64,000 nt of DNA. Origin: Bog-105 sp965277435 (GTDB taxonomy: Bacteria; Acidobacteriota; Terriglobia; Bryobacterales; Bryobacteraceae). The notes under the pieces are model-generated. The model was not told the DNA's origin, ran no database searches, and saw only the letters and a list, made by a program, of their open reading frames with translations. The position numbers were made by a program, and so were the translations under genes. The stretch's first letter is position 1. Each line of letters opens with the position of its first letter. Of the stretch, positions 52,174 to 61,388 are shown in pieces. The DNA lies in contig OZ255821.1 of NCBI GenBank assembly GCA_965277435.1, positions 3,410,001 to 3,474,000 on the forward strand, given 5' to 3'.

Positions 52174-52821
52174 GAAGTTCCTCTGCCAAAAAGGAACAAA
52201 CGCAACATCGATCCGATGGCCAGAGAGCTTAAATTGAGAAAGGTTTTTCGTGGGAAGATCCGCATCGCCAAGGTGTAACAGGGCTCTTCCATTGAGCATC
52301 ACAAGATAAGCCACATTCTCGACATTCCCGTGGATCAGGCGGAATTCCGCAATCTGGATGCCGCCCTCGTCGTGGGTAGTAAGCGGTCCTCGCTGCCAAC
52401 GTATCGTGCGTATTTGCGACAGCATGCCACGATTGTTGGCGAGTTCCCTCCGAAGCTGTTCTGAAACATCCGTTGGCGCAACGACGATGGTTTTGGGATG
52501 CGACTTGAGAAAGCGCACGGTGCTGGAAACATTAAAGTGATCAGGATGACTATGGCTGATAAAGACCGCTTTGATGTTGGCAAAAAGAGACCGGCCGTCT
52601 TCCATGTCACGTACCACTTTCGCCGGAACATGATCGTAATCAGGAAGCCCCGCGCCGAAGAGTGCGTCGAACAAGACGGCGTGAGATCCGGAGCGGACCA
52701 GGAATCCTTCGTTCCCAAGGTAAGTGACTTCAATTGCATAGGGCTTTGGGTCTGCGCGCAGCCTGGGGGACGAGAACAGCAAAGTGACTAATGCGACGAC
52801 TGCAAAACACTTCTGCCCCAT
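52174..52821 (-). pseudogene. Metallo-beta-lactamase-fold protein, C-terminally truncated
   Basis: MGQKCFAVVALVTLLFSSPR is a signal peptide. The MBL core has YLGNEGFLVRSGSHAVLFDA, the metal motif FISHSHPDHFN, then IRTIRWQRGPLTTHDEGGIQI, LLHLGDADLP and HRIDVAFVPFW. The homology stops there at the repeat. A frame that runs on to 51961 is the glycoside-hydrolase remnant in the wrong frame. The last His of the family is lost, so activity is doubtful. Confidence 0.75.
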
Positions 52822-53036
52822 GCTCCATACGGTATCGCGAAGTATCTAGTGTTGCGGTGTGGGTTAATTGGTTTTGATTTGCCTCTTCCATTCGTCCTCG
52901 CCTGCGACCCTCAACGAGCGATAATCGGCCACGAATGTGCGCTTAGGTCAGCAAAAGGTCGCGTACTGCCCGTTGCAGGGATTGGAAATAGAAGTGGGCA
53001 GCCCATTGCAACTTCTGAGGCAGAGGTTTACTTCTC

Positions 53037-53819
53037 ATGAAACAGTATCAATCACGAATTTTGCTTTACGCTCTTCTGGGCGGCGCGTTAGTTACAAGCG
53101 GATCGGCGCAAGGAAGACCAGGAAGACGCGGCGGTCCGCCTGCTGCAGCGCCCCCGCCCCAGGCGGGCGAATTTAAGACAGTCACCGGTACGATCTCGCA
53201 ATTCAACTACGACCGAGAAGGAGAAATCGAGGGGTTTTTGTTGAGCGATCACACGTTGGTTCACTTGCCTCCGCGGGCGGCCGGACGTATCGGACCCGCG
53301 ATGCACACAGGCGACAACGTGCAGATCACGGGCTTTGCTCAGACGTCGCCGAGCGGCATGCAGACTATCGAAAGCCAGGGTATTCAGGACCGTACCTCAG
53401 GCAAGACGTTCAGCCTACCGCAGCCGGGCGCAGCGGCTCCTTATTCCGGTTCAGGACGCATTCAGCAGTTAAACTACGGCCCTGATGGATCGGTCAACGG
53501 ACTTTTACTTAACAACGGCACACTAGCGGCAGTCGCACCGTTCGGCGCGGCGAATCCGTCCTCGGTGCAAGTGGGAGCCACAGTCGCCTACACGGGGTAC
53601 GCTCGAAACACCGTGAGCGGCAGAACGGTGGTGGATGTGCAGACTTTAACCATCAACGGACAGACGCTGGCCATGGGCATGGGCCCTGTGAACCGCCGGC
53701 GCGGTGTGCCGCCAGTGCCAACGGGTGCTCCGGCTCCGTCTCCAGCAGGCCCGGCGCCGGCGGGACGAACCGATGAGCCAGCGCCTCCTCCTCCGCCTGC
53801 GCAGCCTCCGCAAGCGTAA
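53037..53819 (+). CDS. Secreted protein with two OB/beta-barrel-like repeats and Pro-rich tail
   Basis: 260 residues. SRILLYALLGGALVTSGSAQ is a signal peptide, followed by a Gly/Pro/Arg-rich linker. Two repeats of similar design follow: TVTGTISQFNYDREGEIEGF with LLSDHTLVHLPP, and GSGRIQQLNYGPDGSVNGLL with LNNGTLAAVAPF, each then GDNVQITGFAQ or GATVAYTGYAR. The C-terminus is low-complexity Pro/Ala. Found in acidobacterial secretomes; function unknown. No strong ribosome site. Confidence 0.72.
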   Translation: MKQYQSRILLYALLGGALVTSGSAQGRPGRRGGPPAAAPPPQAGEFKTVTGTISQFNYDREGEIEGFLLSDHTLVHLPPRAAGRIGPAMHTGDNVQITGFAQTSPSGMQTIESQGIQDRTSGKTFSLPQPGAAAPYSGSGRIQQLNYGPDGSVNGLLLNNGTLAAVAPFGAANPSSVQVGATVAYTGYARNTVSGRTVVDVQTLTINGQTLAMGMGPVNRRRGVPPVPTGAPAPSPAGPAPAGRTDEPAPPPPPAQPPQA

Positions 53820-53952
53820 TGGTTTAGGAGCGACTCTTAACCGTACACAGTTGAGCGACAATTGGACAGCACCACGTCGCCTTGCCGCAACGAATAAACA
53901 GGGGACACATGGCTGTCATCGTGCTACCCAGGCAGGTAGTGGCGCGTTTCGT

Positions 53953-54558
53953 ATGAGGGCAAGACTCGGCATTCTGTTAGCAAGCGCCGCGTTTTTTTGG
54001 GCGCGGGGCGGGCCACCCGGTCCGCCTCCCGATCCGGCAACTCGTTTGGTGGAAATTAGAACAAGAGTTAACGCGATGAAGCCAGTGGATGTAACGGCGC
54101 AGCTTGCCTGTGCCTACAGCCGCTCTTTTCTGGTGAGCGCGGCGAGGGATCTTCGATCCGGCCAACGTTTCAAAGCAGACCGCATGGCAGAAGCCGCTGA
54201 TGCGCTGCTACACGTGGCCGAACATCAGCAGCATCTGCGAGCCGGAGGAGGTTCCAAGGGGCCACCTCCGGCCGGCTCGATAGAAGACCATTTACAGCGG
54301 GTTTATTTCCGAACGCAGCAGGCCGATTACTTTTTTCAACAATCGGGGGACAAGCGCGCGGCAGCATTTCCGCAATGGGCCCGCGACTTCTACCAACTGG
54401 CGGTGCGGGCGCACGAGCGGAACGATCTGGTGGCCGCCGATGAAAACGCGAAGTGCGCGGAAGAAATTGTTAGAGCGCTAGAGAGTTTGGCGCAGGCCGC
54501 CACGCCAGCCATCGGGCCACCCGCGCCACCGCCTGTACCGAAGCCGCCGGTGCTATAA
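53953..54558 (+). CDS. Exported helical hypothetical protein
   Basis: 201 residues. ARLGILLASAAFFWARGG is the signal. A helical domain (VDVTAQLACAYSRSFLVSAARDL, then MAEAADALLHVAEHQQHL) contains a second half VYFRTQQADYFFQQSGDKRA, and the tail is Pro-rich. The kinase gene begins nine bases later, so it may be part of the signalling operon, possibly as a periplasmic sensor partner. An open frame extending to 53704 is a shadow. Confidence 0.7.
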   Translation: MRARLGILLASAAFFWARGGPPGPPPDPATRLVEIRTRVNAMKPVDVTAQLACAYSRSFLVSAARDLRSGQRFKADRMAEAADALLHVAEHQQHLRAGGGSKGPPPAGSIEDHLQRVYFRTQQADYFFQQSGDKRAAAFPQWARDFYQLAVRAHERNDLVAADENAKCAEEIVRALESLAQAATPAIGPPAPPPVPKPPVL

Positions 54559-54566
54559 AGATCGAC

Positions 54567-56018
54567 GTGAATCGGTTACTCCAAAACAGGCTGGTCCTGC
54601 AGTTGCTCTTCACGTTGATAGCGGCTGTCTCGGTGGCAACGCTGAGCGTGGTCCTCATCACCGAGGCAATTCGCAGCGCGGAACGAGTGGTGCTGGGAGA
54701 GGCGAACAAGACCGTTTCGAGCGCGATCGGAGAACTAAAACAACAGTTTGAATATCGGGCGGCATCGGACACTTCGTGGTCTGGCCTTCCCACTCAGGCT
54801 CGTGACGTCTCCTTGCGCGGCATCACACAAACGGTCTTGCGGTCGTATCCAGGGGTGGAAGGCGGATTTTATACTGACACTACTTTCCTCGGTTATGCCT
54901 TCCCAACCCATGACACAGGAACGGCGAAGATCGATGTACCGAGTGCGGAGAAGAGTCTGATCAGCACGCTGGCGCAAAACAGCAAGAAGGCGAATCGCAT
55001 GCGCGAGCAAGTGATTCGCGGCAAAACTGATCTGCTGGTCTTGAGCGCCCTGCCGGCGCAGAACGGTAAGACCGTGATCTGGGCCATGAAGCGGCTCCCT
55101 GGCCGCGGAACACCCGGTACCGGCCGGCGTGAACTCTTACTATCGATTCTGGTGCTGGCGGCACTTATCAGTGTTGCCGGAACGCTCGTGACGGGTCTGA
55201 GCCTGGCGCATGGAGTCGCCCAGATTAAGGATGGGCTGGCGCGGCTCAAAGAGGATTTTCAGTTTCGTCTTCCCGAGCGCGCAGACGAATTGGGCGCGAT
55301 TAGCAGTTCGATTAACCGCATGGCGTCGGCGCGCGGAAAACTCGAAGCAGAGCTCAGGCGCGAGGATCGCTTGCGGGCGCTCGGTCGCCTGGCGTCAGGC
55401 TTGGCGCACGAAATTAGAAATCCGCTAAACAGCATTCGCCTTACTGTGCAATTACTGGAGCGAAGACTGGACACAAACAGCATCCGCCGAGAAGATCTCC
55501 AAACAGTTCGAACAGAAGTCGACCGGCTCACTATCCTGCTGAACGACCTGCTCGACCTGCAAAGAGCGCGCCAGCCACGCCCGGAGATACAGGCCATCTC
55601 GCCGGTGGTCCAGCATTGCGTCAGCCTGGTCGAGCGGCAGGCTGACATGCAGAATACCAGCGTTTGTCTCGAAAGCGGCGGGGAAGAACTCAGCGCGTTT
55701 TTCGATGCGCATCAACTCACGCAGACGGTGGTCAACCTGCTGTTGAATGCGTTAGAGGCTTCTCCGGACGGTGGAACCATCCATGTCCGGACCACTCGGG
55801 AAAACGGGATCGCCAAAGTGGAAGTACAGGATGATGGGCCGGGGCTTGATCCCGAACAGCAGGAACATTTGTTCGAACCTTTTTACACCACGAAACCTTC
55901 CGGAACCGGCTTGGGACTGGCCGTTTCGCGCGAGCTCATGCGGACTCAAGGCGGCGACCTGGTTTACGCCATGAGCCCGGCGGGCGCCCGCTTTGTTGTC
56001 GAGTTTCCGAGGCACTGA
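54567..56018 (+). CDS. Sensor histidine kinase (two membrane helices, periplasmic sensor)
   Basis: 483 residues. TM1 about 11-33, periplasmic domain 34-188, TM2 190-212, HAMP linker, H-box RLASGLAHEIRNPLNSIRLTVQ with phospho-acceptor His281, then ATPase motifs NLLLNALEASPDGG (N), DDGPGLDPEQQEHLFEPFYT (G1/F) and GTGLGLAVSRELM (G2). GTG start. The partner regulator starts eight bases downstream; together they resemble NtrB/NtrC-like or ZraSR-like systems. The signal is unknown. Confidence 0.93.
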   Translation: MNRLLQNRLVLQLLFTLIAAVSVATLSVVLITEAIRSAERVVLGEANKTVSSAIGELKQQFEYRAASDTSWSGLPTQARDVSLRGITQTVLRSYPGVEGGFYTDTTFLGYAFPTHDTGTAKIDVPSAEKSLISTLAQNSKKANRMREQVIRGKTDLLVLSALPAQNGKTVIWAMKRLPGRGTPGTGRRELLLSILVLAALISVAGTLVTGLSLAHGVAQIKDGLARLKEDFQFRLPERADELGAISSSINRMASARGKLEAELRREDRLRALGRLASGLAHEIRNPLNSIRLTVQLLERRLDTNSIRREDLQTVRTEVDRLTILLNDLLDLQRARQPRPEIQAISPVVQHCVSLVERQADMQNTSVCLESGGEELSAFFDAHQLTQTVVNLLLNALEASPDGGTIHVRTTRENGIAKVEVQDDGPGLDPEQQEHLFEPFYTTKPSGTGLGLAVSRELMRTQGGDLVYAMSPAGARFVVEFPRH

Positions 56019-56026
56019 AATTCATT

Positions 56027-57406
56027 ATGTCGATCTCAACGGTATTAGTCGCAGAAGACGAGGACGCGGCTCGCACCTCACTCGTCGCTTTACTGGAGTC
56101 AGAAGGTTTTCGCGTGCTTTCGGCGCGGGACGGTACGGAGGCTCTGTCGCTGACATTGCATGAAGAACCGGACGCTGTGCTGCTCGATATCCGAATGCCG
56201 GGACTGGATGGATTATCCGTGCTGAGGCAGGCCAAATCCGGCGGTTCGACTTGCATGTTTCTTGTGATGACAGCATTCGGAGATAGCACCACGGCTATCG
56301 AAGCCATGAAGCTGGGCGCGTTTGATTATCTTTCAAAGCCGCTCGAATTTGAACACGTTTTAGCACAGCTCAAACGCGCGATTGAGCATCGCCGGATTTC
56401 GCGAAGAGCTAACGCAACTGTGTCGGAAGAGCTGGCAACCAGGGTTCTGGCGATGGTTGGTTATAGTCCGCCGATGCAGCGCGTTTATAAGTTGATTGGC
56501 CAGGTAGCGGCATCGGATGCGACAGTTTTGGTGCGCGGAGAAAGCGGAACCGGTAAGGAGCTGGTGGTGAATGCGATTCATGAGAACAGTTCGCGCGCGC
56601 GTGGACCGCTGCTTAAAGTAAACTGCGCCGCCATCCCGGAATCGCTGTTGGAATCGGAGCTCTTTGGACATGAAAAAGGAGCATTCACCAACGCGCTCTA
56701 CCGCCGGATCGGGCGCTTTGAAGAGGCCCACGGCGGAACGCTTTTCCTGGATGAGATCGCGGAACTTGCGCCGCCCTTGCAAGCGAAGCTGTTGCGCGCG
56801 GTGCAGGAACGCTCGATCGAGCGCCTGGGAACCAACACACCCACCCATATCGACATTCGCCTGATTACGGCTACCTCGAAGAATCTCGAACAGGGCGTGG
56901 CGCGGGGCGAGTTTCGGGAGGATCTCTACTATCGCCTAAACGTTGTGACCATCGCGCTGCCGTCGCTGCGCGAGCGAAAACAAGATGTGCCCGCGCTTGT
57001 CCAGCACTTTCTGCAACGAAGCGGGCGGATGGCCTCCATGACGCCGGCGGCGCTAGCGATCCTATGCGAACATCACTGGCCAGGAAACGTTCGGGAGCTG
57101 GAAAACACCATCGCGCGAGCGCTGGTGCTGGCGCGTGGCAATGTGATCGATCGCGATGACATTCTCCTACTTGATGACCAGCAGGGAACGGCGACCGGAC
57201 ACTGGTCGGATCTGGTTCCGTTACAAAACGGCTGGAAAGAAAACGTTGAGTTACTGGAACGAGCGCTGGTTGAGCGATCGTTAGCGGCGGCACAAGGAAA
57301 CAAGTCCAAAGCGGCGGAGATTTTAGGCATCCACCGACGTCTTCTCTACGAAAAGCTCCGGCAATATGGCATCGATGCGAAAGAACATCCGAGCTCCGCA
57401 AAGTGA
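56027..57406 (+). CDS. NtrC-type sigma-54-dependent response regulator
   Basis: 459 residues. Receiver domain with Asp54 in AVLLDIRMPG and Lys in YLSKPLEF. The AAA+ domain has Walker A GESGTGKE (171-178), the sigma-54 contact loop GAFTNA (218-223, normally GAFTGA), Walker B GTLFLDEIAEL and arginine fingers in FREDLYYRLNVV. The Fis-type HTH ends in KSKAAEILGIHRRLLYEKLRQYG. The GAFTGA-to-GAFTNA change may alter sigma-54 coupling. Targets should carry GG-N10-GC promoters. Confidence 0.94.
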   Translation: MSISTVLVAEDEDAARTSLVALLESEGFRVLSARDGTEALSLTLHEEPDAVLLDIRMPGLDGLSVLRQAKSGGSTCMFLVMTAFGDSTTAIEAMKLGAFDYLSKPLEFEHVLAQLKRAIEHRRISRRANATVSEELATRVLAMVGYSPPMQRVYKLIGQVAASDATVLVRGESGTGKELVVNAIHENSSRARGPLLKVNCAAIPESLLESELFGHEKGAFTNALYRRIGRFEEAHGGTLFLDEIAELAPPLQAKLLRAVQERSIERLGTNTPTHIDIRLITATSKNLEQGVARGEFREDLYYRLNVVTIALPSLRERKQDVPALVQHFLQRSGRMASMTPAALAILCEHHWPGNVRELENTIARALVLARGNVIDRDDILLLDDQQGTATGHWSDLVPLQNGWKENVELLERALVERSLAAAQGNKSKAAEILGIHRRLLYEKLRQYGIDAKEHPSSAK

Positions 57407-57516
57407 TCGGAATACGTTCAGCGATGGGCGGTTCCATCGCGGCTGCCGGTTGCTGTGAGCAGGCTCAAGAAGGTCGTTACGATGGCTCGCTATTTGCGAT
57501 GCAGGACGCATAGACA

Positions 57517-58677
57517 ATGACAGATCCGAAAACGACGCCTAACCAGTTTTTGAGCTGGGTTCATTTTGGCGACCTACATATTCGCGATGCGGAGGACGAA
57601 AGCTATTTGGATTTCCTGGAATTGATCGACGATGCCAATGCTCACTTGGCGGGCGAAGTCGACTTTGCCTTTCTTCCCGGCGATAACGCCGAAGATGGTT
57701 CGGAAGGTCAATACAAGCTGGTGCGCCGGGCTCTCGACCGGCTGAAACTGCCCGTCCATATCATCACGGGCGATCATGATCGAAAGGCTGGCACGCTGGA
57801 TCTTTTCAGACGGTATCTGGAGGGGAATCTCTGTCGAGCGATTAGCATAAAACGATTTCGGCTGCTCTTTCTGAATGCCATGGACGGCGCCCGGGCGAAA
57901 GACTTTGACTTTAGTTTCGAACAAATGCGGTGGCTTGAAGAGCAGTTGCGCGAGGCCCGTTCTTCCGGCTGCAGACCGCTAGTGTTTACGCACCTTTATC
58001 CGAGCGAATTAGTGACGCAGGCCGAGCCCTTCACGCGATTGATTCGCCAGTTCGAAGTCGAGCTGGTCGAAATGGGGCACACGCACTACAACGAACTGGC
58101 AAATGACGGGAAAACGATTTACGCTGCGACGCGCTCGACCGGACAGATCGAAGAAGGGCCACCCGGTTTCTCGATCACGATCGTAGATGGTGACGTGGTG
58201 AGTTGGAAATTCAAAGAACGCGGTCCTTGGCCTTTCGTGATGATTACCTCGCCTGCCGACGAAAAGCTCATCACGCGACCGGGTAGCGCCGAGCACGTCG
58301 TTCGGGGCACGATTCTGATACGAGCCAAGGTGTGGGGCGCCGCGCCCGGAACTACTGTGACGTGCTCGATCGGCGGAGCGCCGCACCAATCCATGCGGTT
58401 TGCGCAGGGGCGCTGGCACTTGGAATGGAACTCGTCCGCGGTACCGGACGGCCTATATCGCATTGAAGTCTGCGCCACGAACCGTGGGAACGGAAACGCG
58501 CAGGATGAGATTTCAGTTTTGGTAAGTCAAACTGGCAAGTACATCGCACCGCAGAGAAGCAGCACTGATTACGACAATGCGATCGGCGCATATCCGGCAA
58601 AGGGCGTCCTCGGTACGGAGCTGGGTCCCAACGAACAAGGAACGAAGGGTCCCTGGCCTTCCTGGCGGAATAGCTAG
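57517..58677 (+). CDS. Calcineurin-like metallophosphoesterase
   Basis: 386 residues. The five metal motifs are GDLHIRD, LPGDNAED, GDHDRK (normally GNHD), FTHLYPSEL and GHTHYNEL. The fold is closest to Icc/CpdA-type cyclic nucleotide phosphodiesterases. The C-terminal 150 residues (FVMITSPADEKLI, TTVTCSIGGAPHQSM, GLYRIEVCATN) form an Ig-like extension absent from CpdA. No signal peptide. It follows the two-component system after 110 bases. Confidence 0.88.
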   Translation: MTDPKTTPNQFLSWVHFGDLHIRDAEDESYLDFLELIDDANAHLAGEVDFAFLPGDNAEDGSEGQYKLVRRALDRLKLPVHIITGDHDRKAGTLDLFRRYLEGNLCRAISIKRFRLLFLNAMDGARAKDFDFSFEQMRWLEEQLREARSSGCRPLVFTHLYPSELVTQAEPFTRLIRQFEVELVEMGHTHYNELANDGKTIYAATRSTGQIEEGPPGFSITIVDGDVVSWKFKERGPWPFVMITSPADEKLITRPGSAEHVVRGTILIRAKVWGAAPGTTVTCSIGGAPHQSMRFAQGRWHLEWNSSAVPDGLYRIEVCATNRGNGNAQDEISVLVSQTGKYIAPQRSSTDYDNAIGAYPAKGVLGTELGPNEQGTKGPWPSWRNS

Positions 58678-58710
58678 ACCGTTCTGCCCGGTTCCTCTTT
58701 GACCATCATA

Positions 58711-59985
58711 ATGACCGAATCCATTCTTGCCATGCACTGGCATACGGCTGCCATTTGGCTGATCTCACTGGTATCGATCGCGCTGGTTTTGATTCGCCCC
58801 AGAGGTCTGGCCGAAGCCTGGTGGGCCACTGCTGGGGCCTGTTTACTCGTATTGTGCCAGCTGATTTCGCCGTTGTCGGCCGCGCGTGCTGTGGGCAAAG
58901 GCCTGGACGTCTATCTGTTTCTGACAGGGATGATGATCATGTCGGAACTAGCCCGTCGCGAGGGTGTATTTGACTGGGTGGCAGGACATGCGGTGCGGGC
59001 GTCGAGCGGTTCCCGTAGACGCCTCTTTGTGTTGATCTATGCTGTGGGCGTTGTCGTGACTGTGTTCCTGTCTAACGATGCCACCGCAGTTGTGTTGACG
59101 CCGGCGGTGCTGGCAGCTGTCCAGGCCGCCGAGGCAGAGCCGTTGCCTTACCTTTTCATCTGCGCCTTTATAGCCAATGCGGCGAGCTTCGTTCTACCTA
59201 TTTCGAATCCCGCGAATCTGGTGGTCTATAGCTCGCTCATGCCGCCGCTTGGGAAATGGCTGCTGACGTTTGGATTGCCTTCGCTCGTCTCGATTCTAGT
59301 TACCTTCTTAATTCTCCGCTGGTTGTCGCGCAGGCTTTTGCAGGGTGAGATGAGAACAAGTGTTGACGAACAGGCGCTGTCGCCAACCGGCAAATTGACA
59401 CTTTATGGCATTGGGTTTTTGGCCATCACGCTGATGACAGCTTCGGCATTTAATCTTAATCTGGGCGCACCGGCCTGTATCGCGGGTGTTCTGGTTGCGA
59501 TCGGTGTATCAATTCAGGACCATCGCACACCCAAAATGATAGCTAAAGAAATCTCGTGGAGCGTGCTGCCCCTGGTAGCGGGATTGTTTGTGATTGTCGA
59601 GGCGCTGAATGGTGCAGGTGCGCTCAGTGCAGCCATTCGCGCGCTTCGGGGAATGGCTGCATGGCCATCGTTCCGCGCCAGCCTGACTTCGGGATTTGGC
59701 GTTGCTCTACTTTCGAATCTGATGAACAATCTCCCGAGCGGACTAGTTTGTGGAGCAGCCGTGAAAGCGGCCGGGGCGAGTGGTCCACTCCGAAATGCGA
59801 TTTTAATCGGGGTCGACCTGGGACCAAATCTTTCAGTCACCGGCTCATTGGCTACGATTCTCTGGCTAATTGCGATCCGGCGAGAAGGTCAGGACATCGG
59901 CTTCTGGCGGTTTCTGAAGTGGGGCGCGCTAGTGATGCCTCCGGCCCTGGCTCTCGCCATTTTGGCTGTATTTTTCAGTCCATAA
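58711..59985 (+). CDS. ArsB-like arsenite/anion transporter
   Basis: About 424 residues and eleven to twelve membrane helices. Matching ArsB/NhaD motifs: FLSNDATAVVLTPAVL, FVLPISNPANLVVY, LLSNLMNNLPSGLVC and GVDLGPNLSVTGSLATILWL. ArsB exports As(III)/Sb(III). No arsR, arsC or arsA gene lies next to it, so another anion is possible. ATG 58711 is chosen; TTG 58699 is the upstream alternative. Confidence 0.88.
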   Translation: MTESILAMHWHTAAIWLISLVSIALVLIRPRGLAEAWWATAGACLLVLCQLISPLSAARAVGKGLDVYLFLTGMMIMSELARREGVFDWVAGHAVRASSGSRRRLFVLIYAVGVVVTVFLSNDATAVVLTPAVLAAVQAAEAEPLPYLFICAFIANAASFVLPISNPANLVVYSSLMPPLGKWLLTFGLPSLVSILVTFLILRWLSRRLLQGEMRTSVDEQALSPTGKLTLYGIGFLAITLMTASAFNLNLGAPACIAGVLVAIGVSIQDHRTPKMIAKEISWSVLPLVAGLFVIVEALNGAGALSAAIRALRGMAAWPSFRASLTSGFGVALLSNLMNNLPSGLVCGAAVKAAGASGPLRNAILIGVDLGPNLSVTGSLATILWLIAIRREGQDIGFWRFLKWGALVMPPALALAILAVFFSP

Positions 59986-59995
59986 ATTCGCCGGA

Positions 59996-60202
59996 CTAGG
60001 ACTGCTGCCTGGCCTTCAGCATGGCGTCTGCCCAGCGGTATGCTTCGCTCGCCAGCCTCTCATGTGCTTCGTCTTCGCTGTGCTTGTCCTGCCGGGCCGC
60101 GAAGACGGCGGAAGGGGGAATATGGCTTAACAATGCCGTAAGCGCTGCTACGGCGAACCTGTCCCGCAGTTGGTCTTGCTGTTCGTTGACGGAAGTTTCC
60201 AC
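59996..60202 (-). CDS. Small protein of unknown function (phage-type 'YxxADAML' family)
   Basis: 68 residues: LRDRFAVAALTALLSHIPPSA and LASEAYRWADAMLKARQ. This layout (F-A-A-L-T-A-L-L ... A-Y-x-x-A-D-A-M-L) recurs in many small phage and prophage proteins. No other phage gene is nearby. Convergent with the ArsB-like gene, 10 bases away. Confidence 0.6.
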   Translation of the reverse strand: METSVNEQQDQLRDRFAVAALTALLSHIPPSAVFAARQDKHSEDEAHERLASEAYRWADAMLKARQQS

Positions 60203-60275
60203 GTCAATAGTCTAGCCTTTGCTTCGACCGTCATCGGCAAGAGACGGTTGAGCTTTTATGCCCGCTGCGGTGCTC

Positions 60276-60875
60276 TTAGCTTGCCGGTTCCGCTCTCACG
60301 ACGAAGCGCTTGGGGGCACTTCCAATGTGGCGAAATGGATAACAGGTAATCAGCGTTAGCTCGGAAACGTCAGAACTCCGCAAAGCAGATGTATCGGCGG
60401 GCTCTACGATGCTTATAGCCCGCACGCGGTAAGAAAGTCGCCGGCTTGTTTGTAGACGGATTAAGTCGCCCACCTTCAAATTTCGCAACGGCCAGAACGC
60501 CGTGTCGCGGTGCCCGGCGATGACCGCGTTGCCCGTTCCGCCCAGCACCGTAGTGTCAGCCAGGTGGACTGCTCCGACGCTGAGACCCTCCTCTTCATTT
60601 CCTTCCACTACCAAGACGGACATCCCTAAACGCGGCACTTGCAGCTTACCGCTAACGTGGAGAGCATCCGATCGACGTTCCGTTAACCCGGTACGCGAGA
60701 AAATCGCTGCCGGCGCAATGGACGATGATGCCATTCCGGCGTGTTGGAATAATTCATACCGCGCCAGATTCTCGCTTGCAACGCACAGGAGGATGAGGCC
60801 GAGGAGTGAGAACATCCAATCCGCGCGGCTCAAAATCAACCGGAGCTTCATCACCCGGGGACGCCACTCATTCAT
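60276..60875 (-). CDS. Class D-type sortase
   Basis: 199 residues from ATG 60875, which overlaps the upstream stop by eight bases. One N-terminal membrane helix (about 19-33) anchors it; the catalytic domain has LQVPRLGMSVLVVEG, His122 in VIAGHRDTAF, Cys178 in LTLITCYPF and Arg190 in APKRFVV, the His-Cys-Arg triad. Class D sortases join LPxTA proteins to cell-surface acceptors. The gene 500 bases upstream ends in LPKTAS plus a membrane helix, its obvious substrate. Gram-negative hosts seldom encode such pairs. Confidence 0.9.
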   Translation of the reverse strand: MNEWRPRVMKLRLILSRADWMFSLLGLILLCVASENLARYELFQHAGMASSSIAPAAIFSRTGLTERRSDALHVSGKLQVPRLGMSVLVVEGNEEEGLSVGAVHLADTTVLGGTGNAVIAGHRDTAFWPLRNLKVGDLIRLQTSRRLSYRVRAISIVEPADTSALRSSDVSELTLITCYPFRHIGSAPKRFVVRAEPAS

Positions 60876-61356
60876 GAGCAGGATTTTTCCGTTCAGCACG
60901 CTGCCGCAGGACCTTGACAAGAGCCTCTAATCGACGATTGCGGGTCTTGAGACGATTCGCTTCGTCGCTACTAAGCGGATGCGGCGAAACGAGCTGATGA
61001 TTGGCGTCCGGTTTGACTCGGGCCGCCTCCGGTGTGGTTGTCGGCACCGTCTGCACATTCTGCGCGTGCCTGATCGTCTCGGTAGTGACCGAAGAGGAGT
61101 GACTTGCCTGCTCCGTTGTACGGAATGCCGCCGCACCGAGCCCTACAAAGGCCGATAGAGCGAACGCGGTTAGTATTTTAGGCCAGTCTCGTGCTCCGGA
61201 TTTCGGCATCCGCCCTAGGAGACGCCGTAATCCTAAGCGGTTTTGGCCGGGCGATTGGTAAGGCAGAAGGTACCAGTCGTCCCGAAAGGCTGGTTCCTCA
61301 GGGGACCGGCTCGCCATGGGAGGCGCCGGAGCGCGCGTTTGAGCTGTTTGTGGCAT
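60868..61356 (-). CDS. Single-pass membrane protein between sortase and its substrate
   Basis: 162 residues. A Pro/Arg-rich cytosolic part (1-58; WYLLPYQSP, LGLRRLLGRMPKSG) is followed by one helix ILTAFALSAFVGLGAAAF and a periplasmic part that ends in a coiled coil, NRLKTRNRRLEALVKVLRQR. It overlaps the sortase start and follows the LPKTA gene by about 30 bases, so it may be an accessory or scaffold of the anchoring system. No known family. Confidence 0.7.
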   Translation of the reverse strand: MPQTAQTRAPAPPMASRSPEEPAFRDDWYLLPYQSPGQNRLGLRRLLGRMPKSGARDWPKILTAFALSAFVGLGAAAFRTTEQASHSSSVTTETIRHAQNVQTVPTTTPEAARVKPDANHQLVSPHPLSSDEANRLKTRNRRLEALVKVLRQRAERKNPAHE

Positions 61357-61388
61357 CGAGATCCTGAAACCTCAGAACCCTTGGATTC

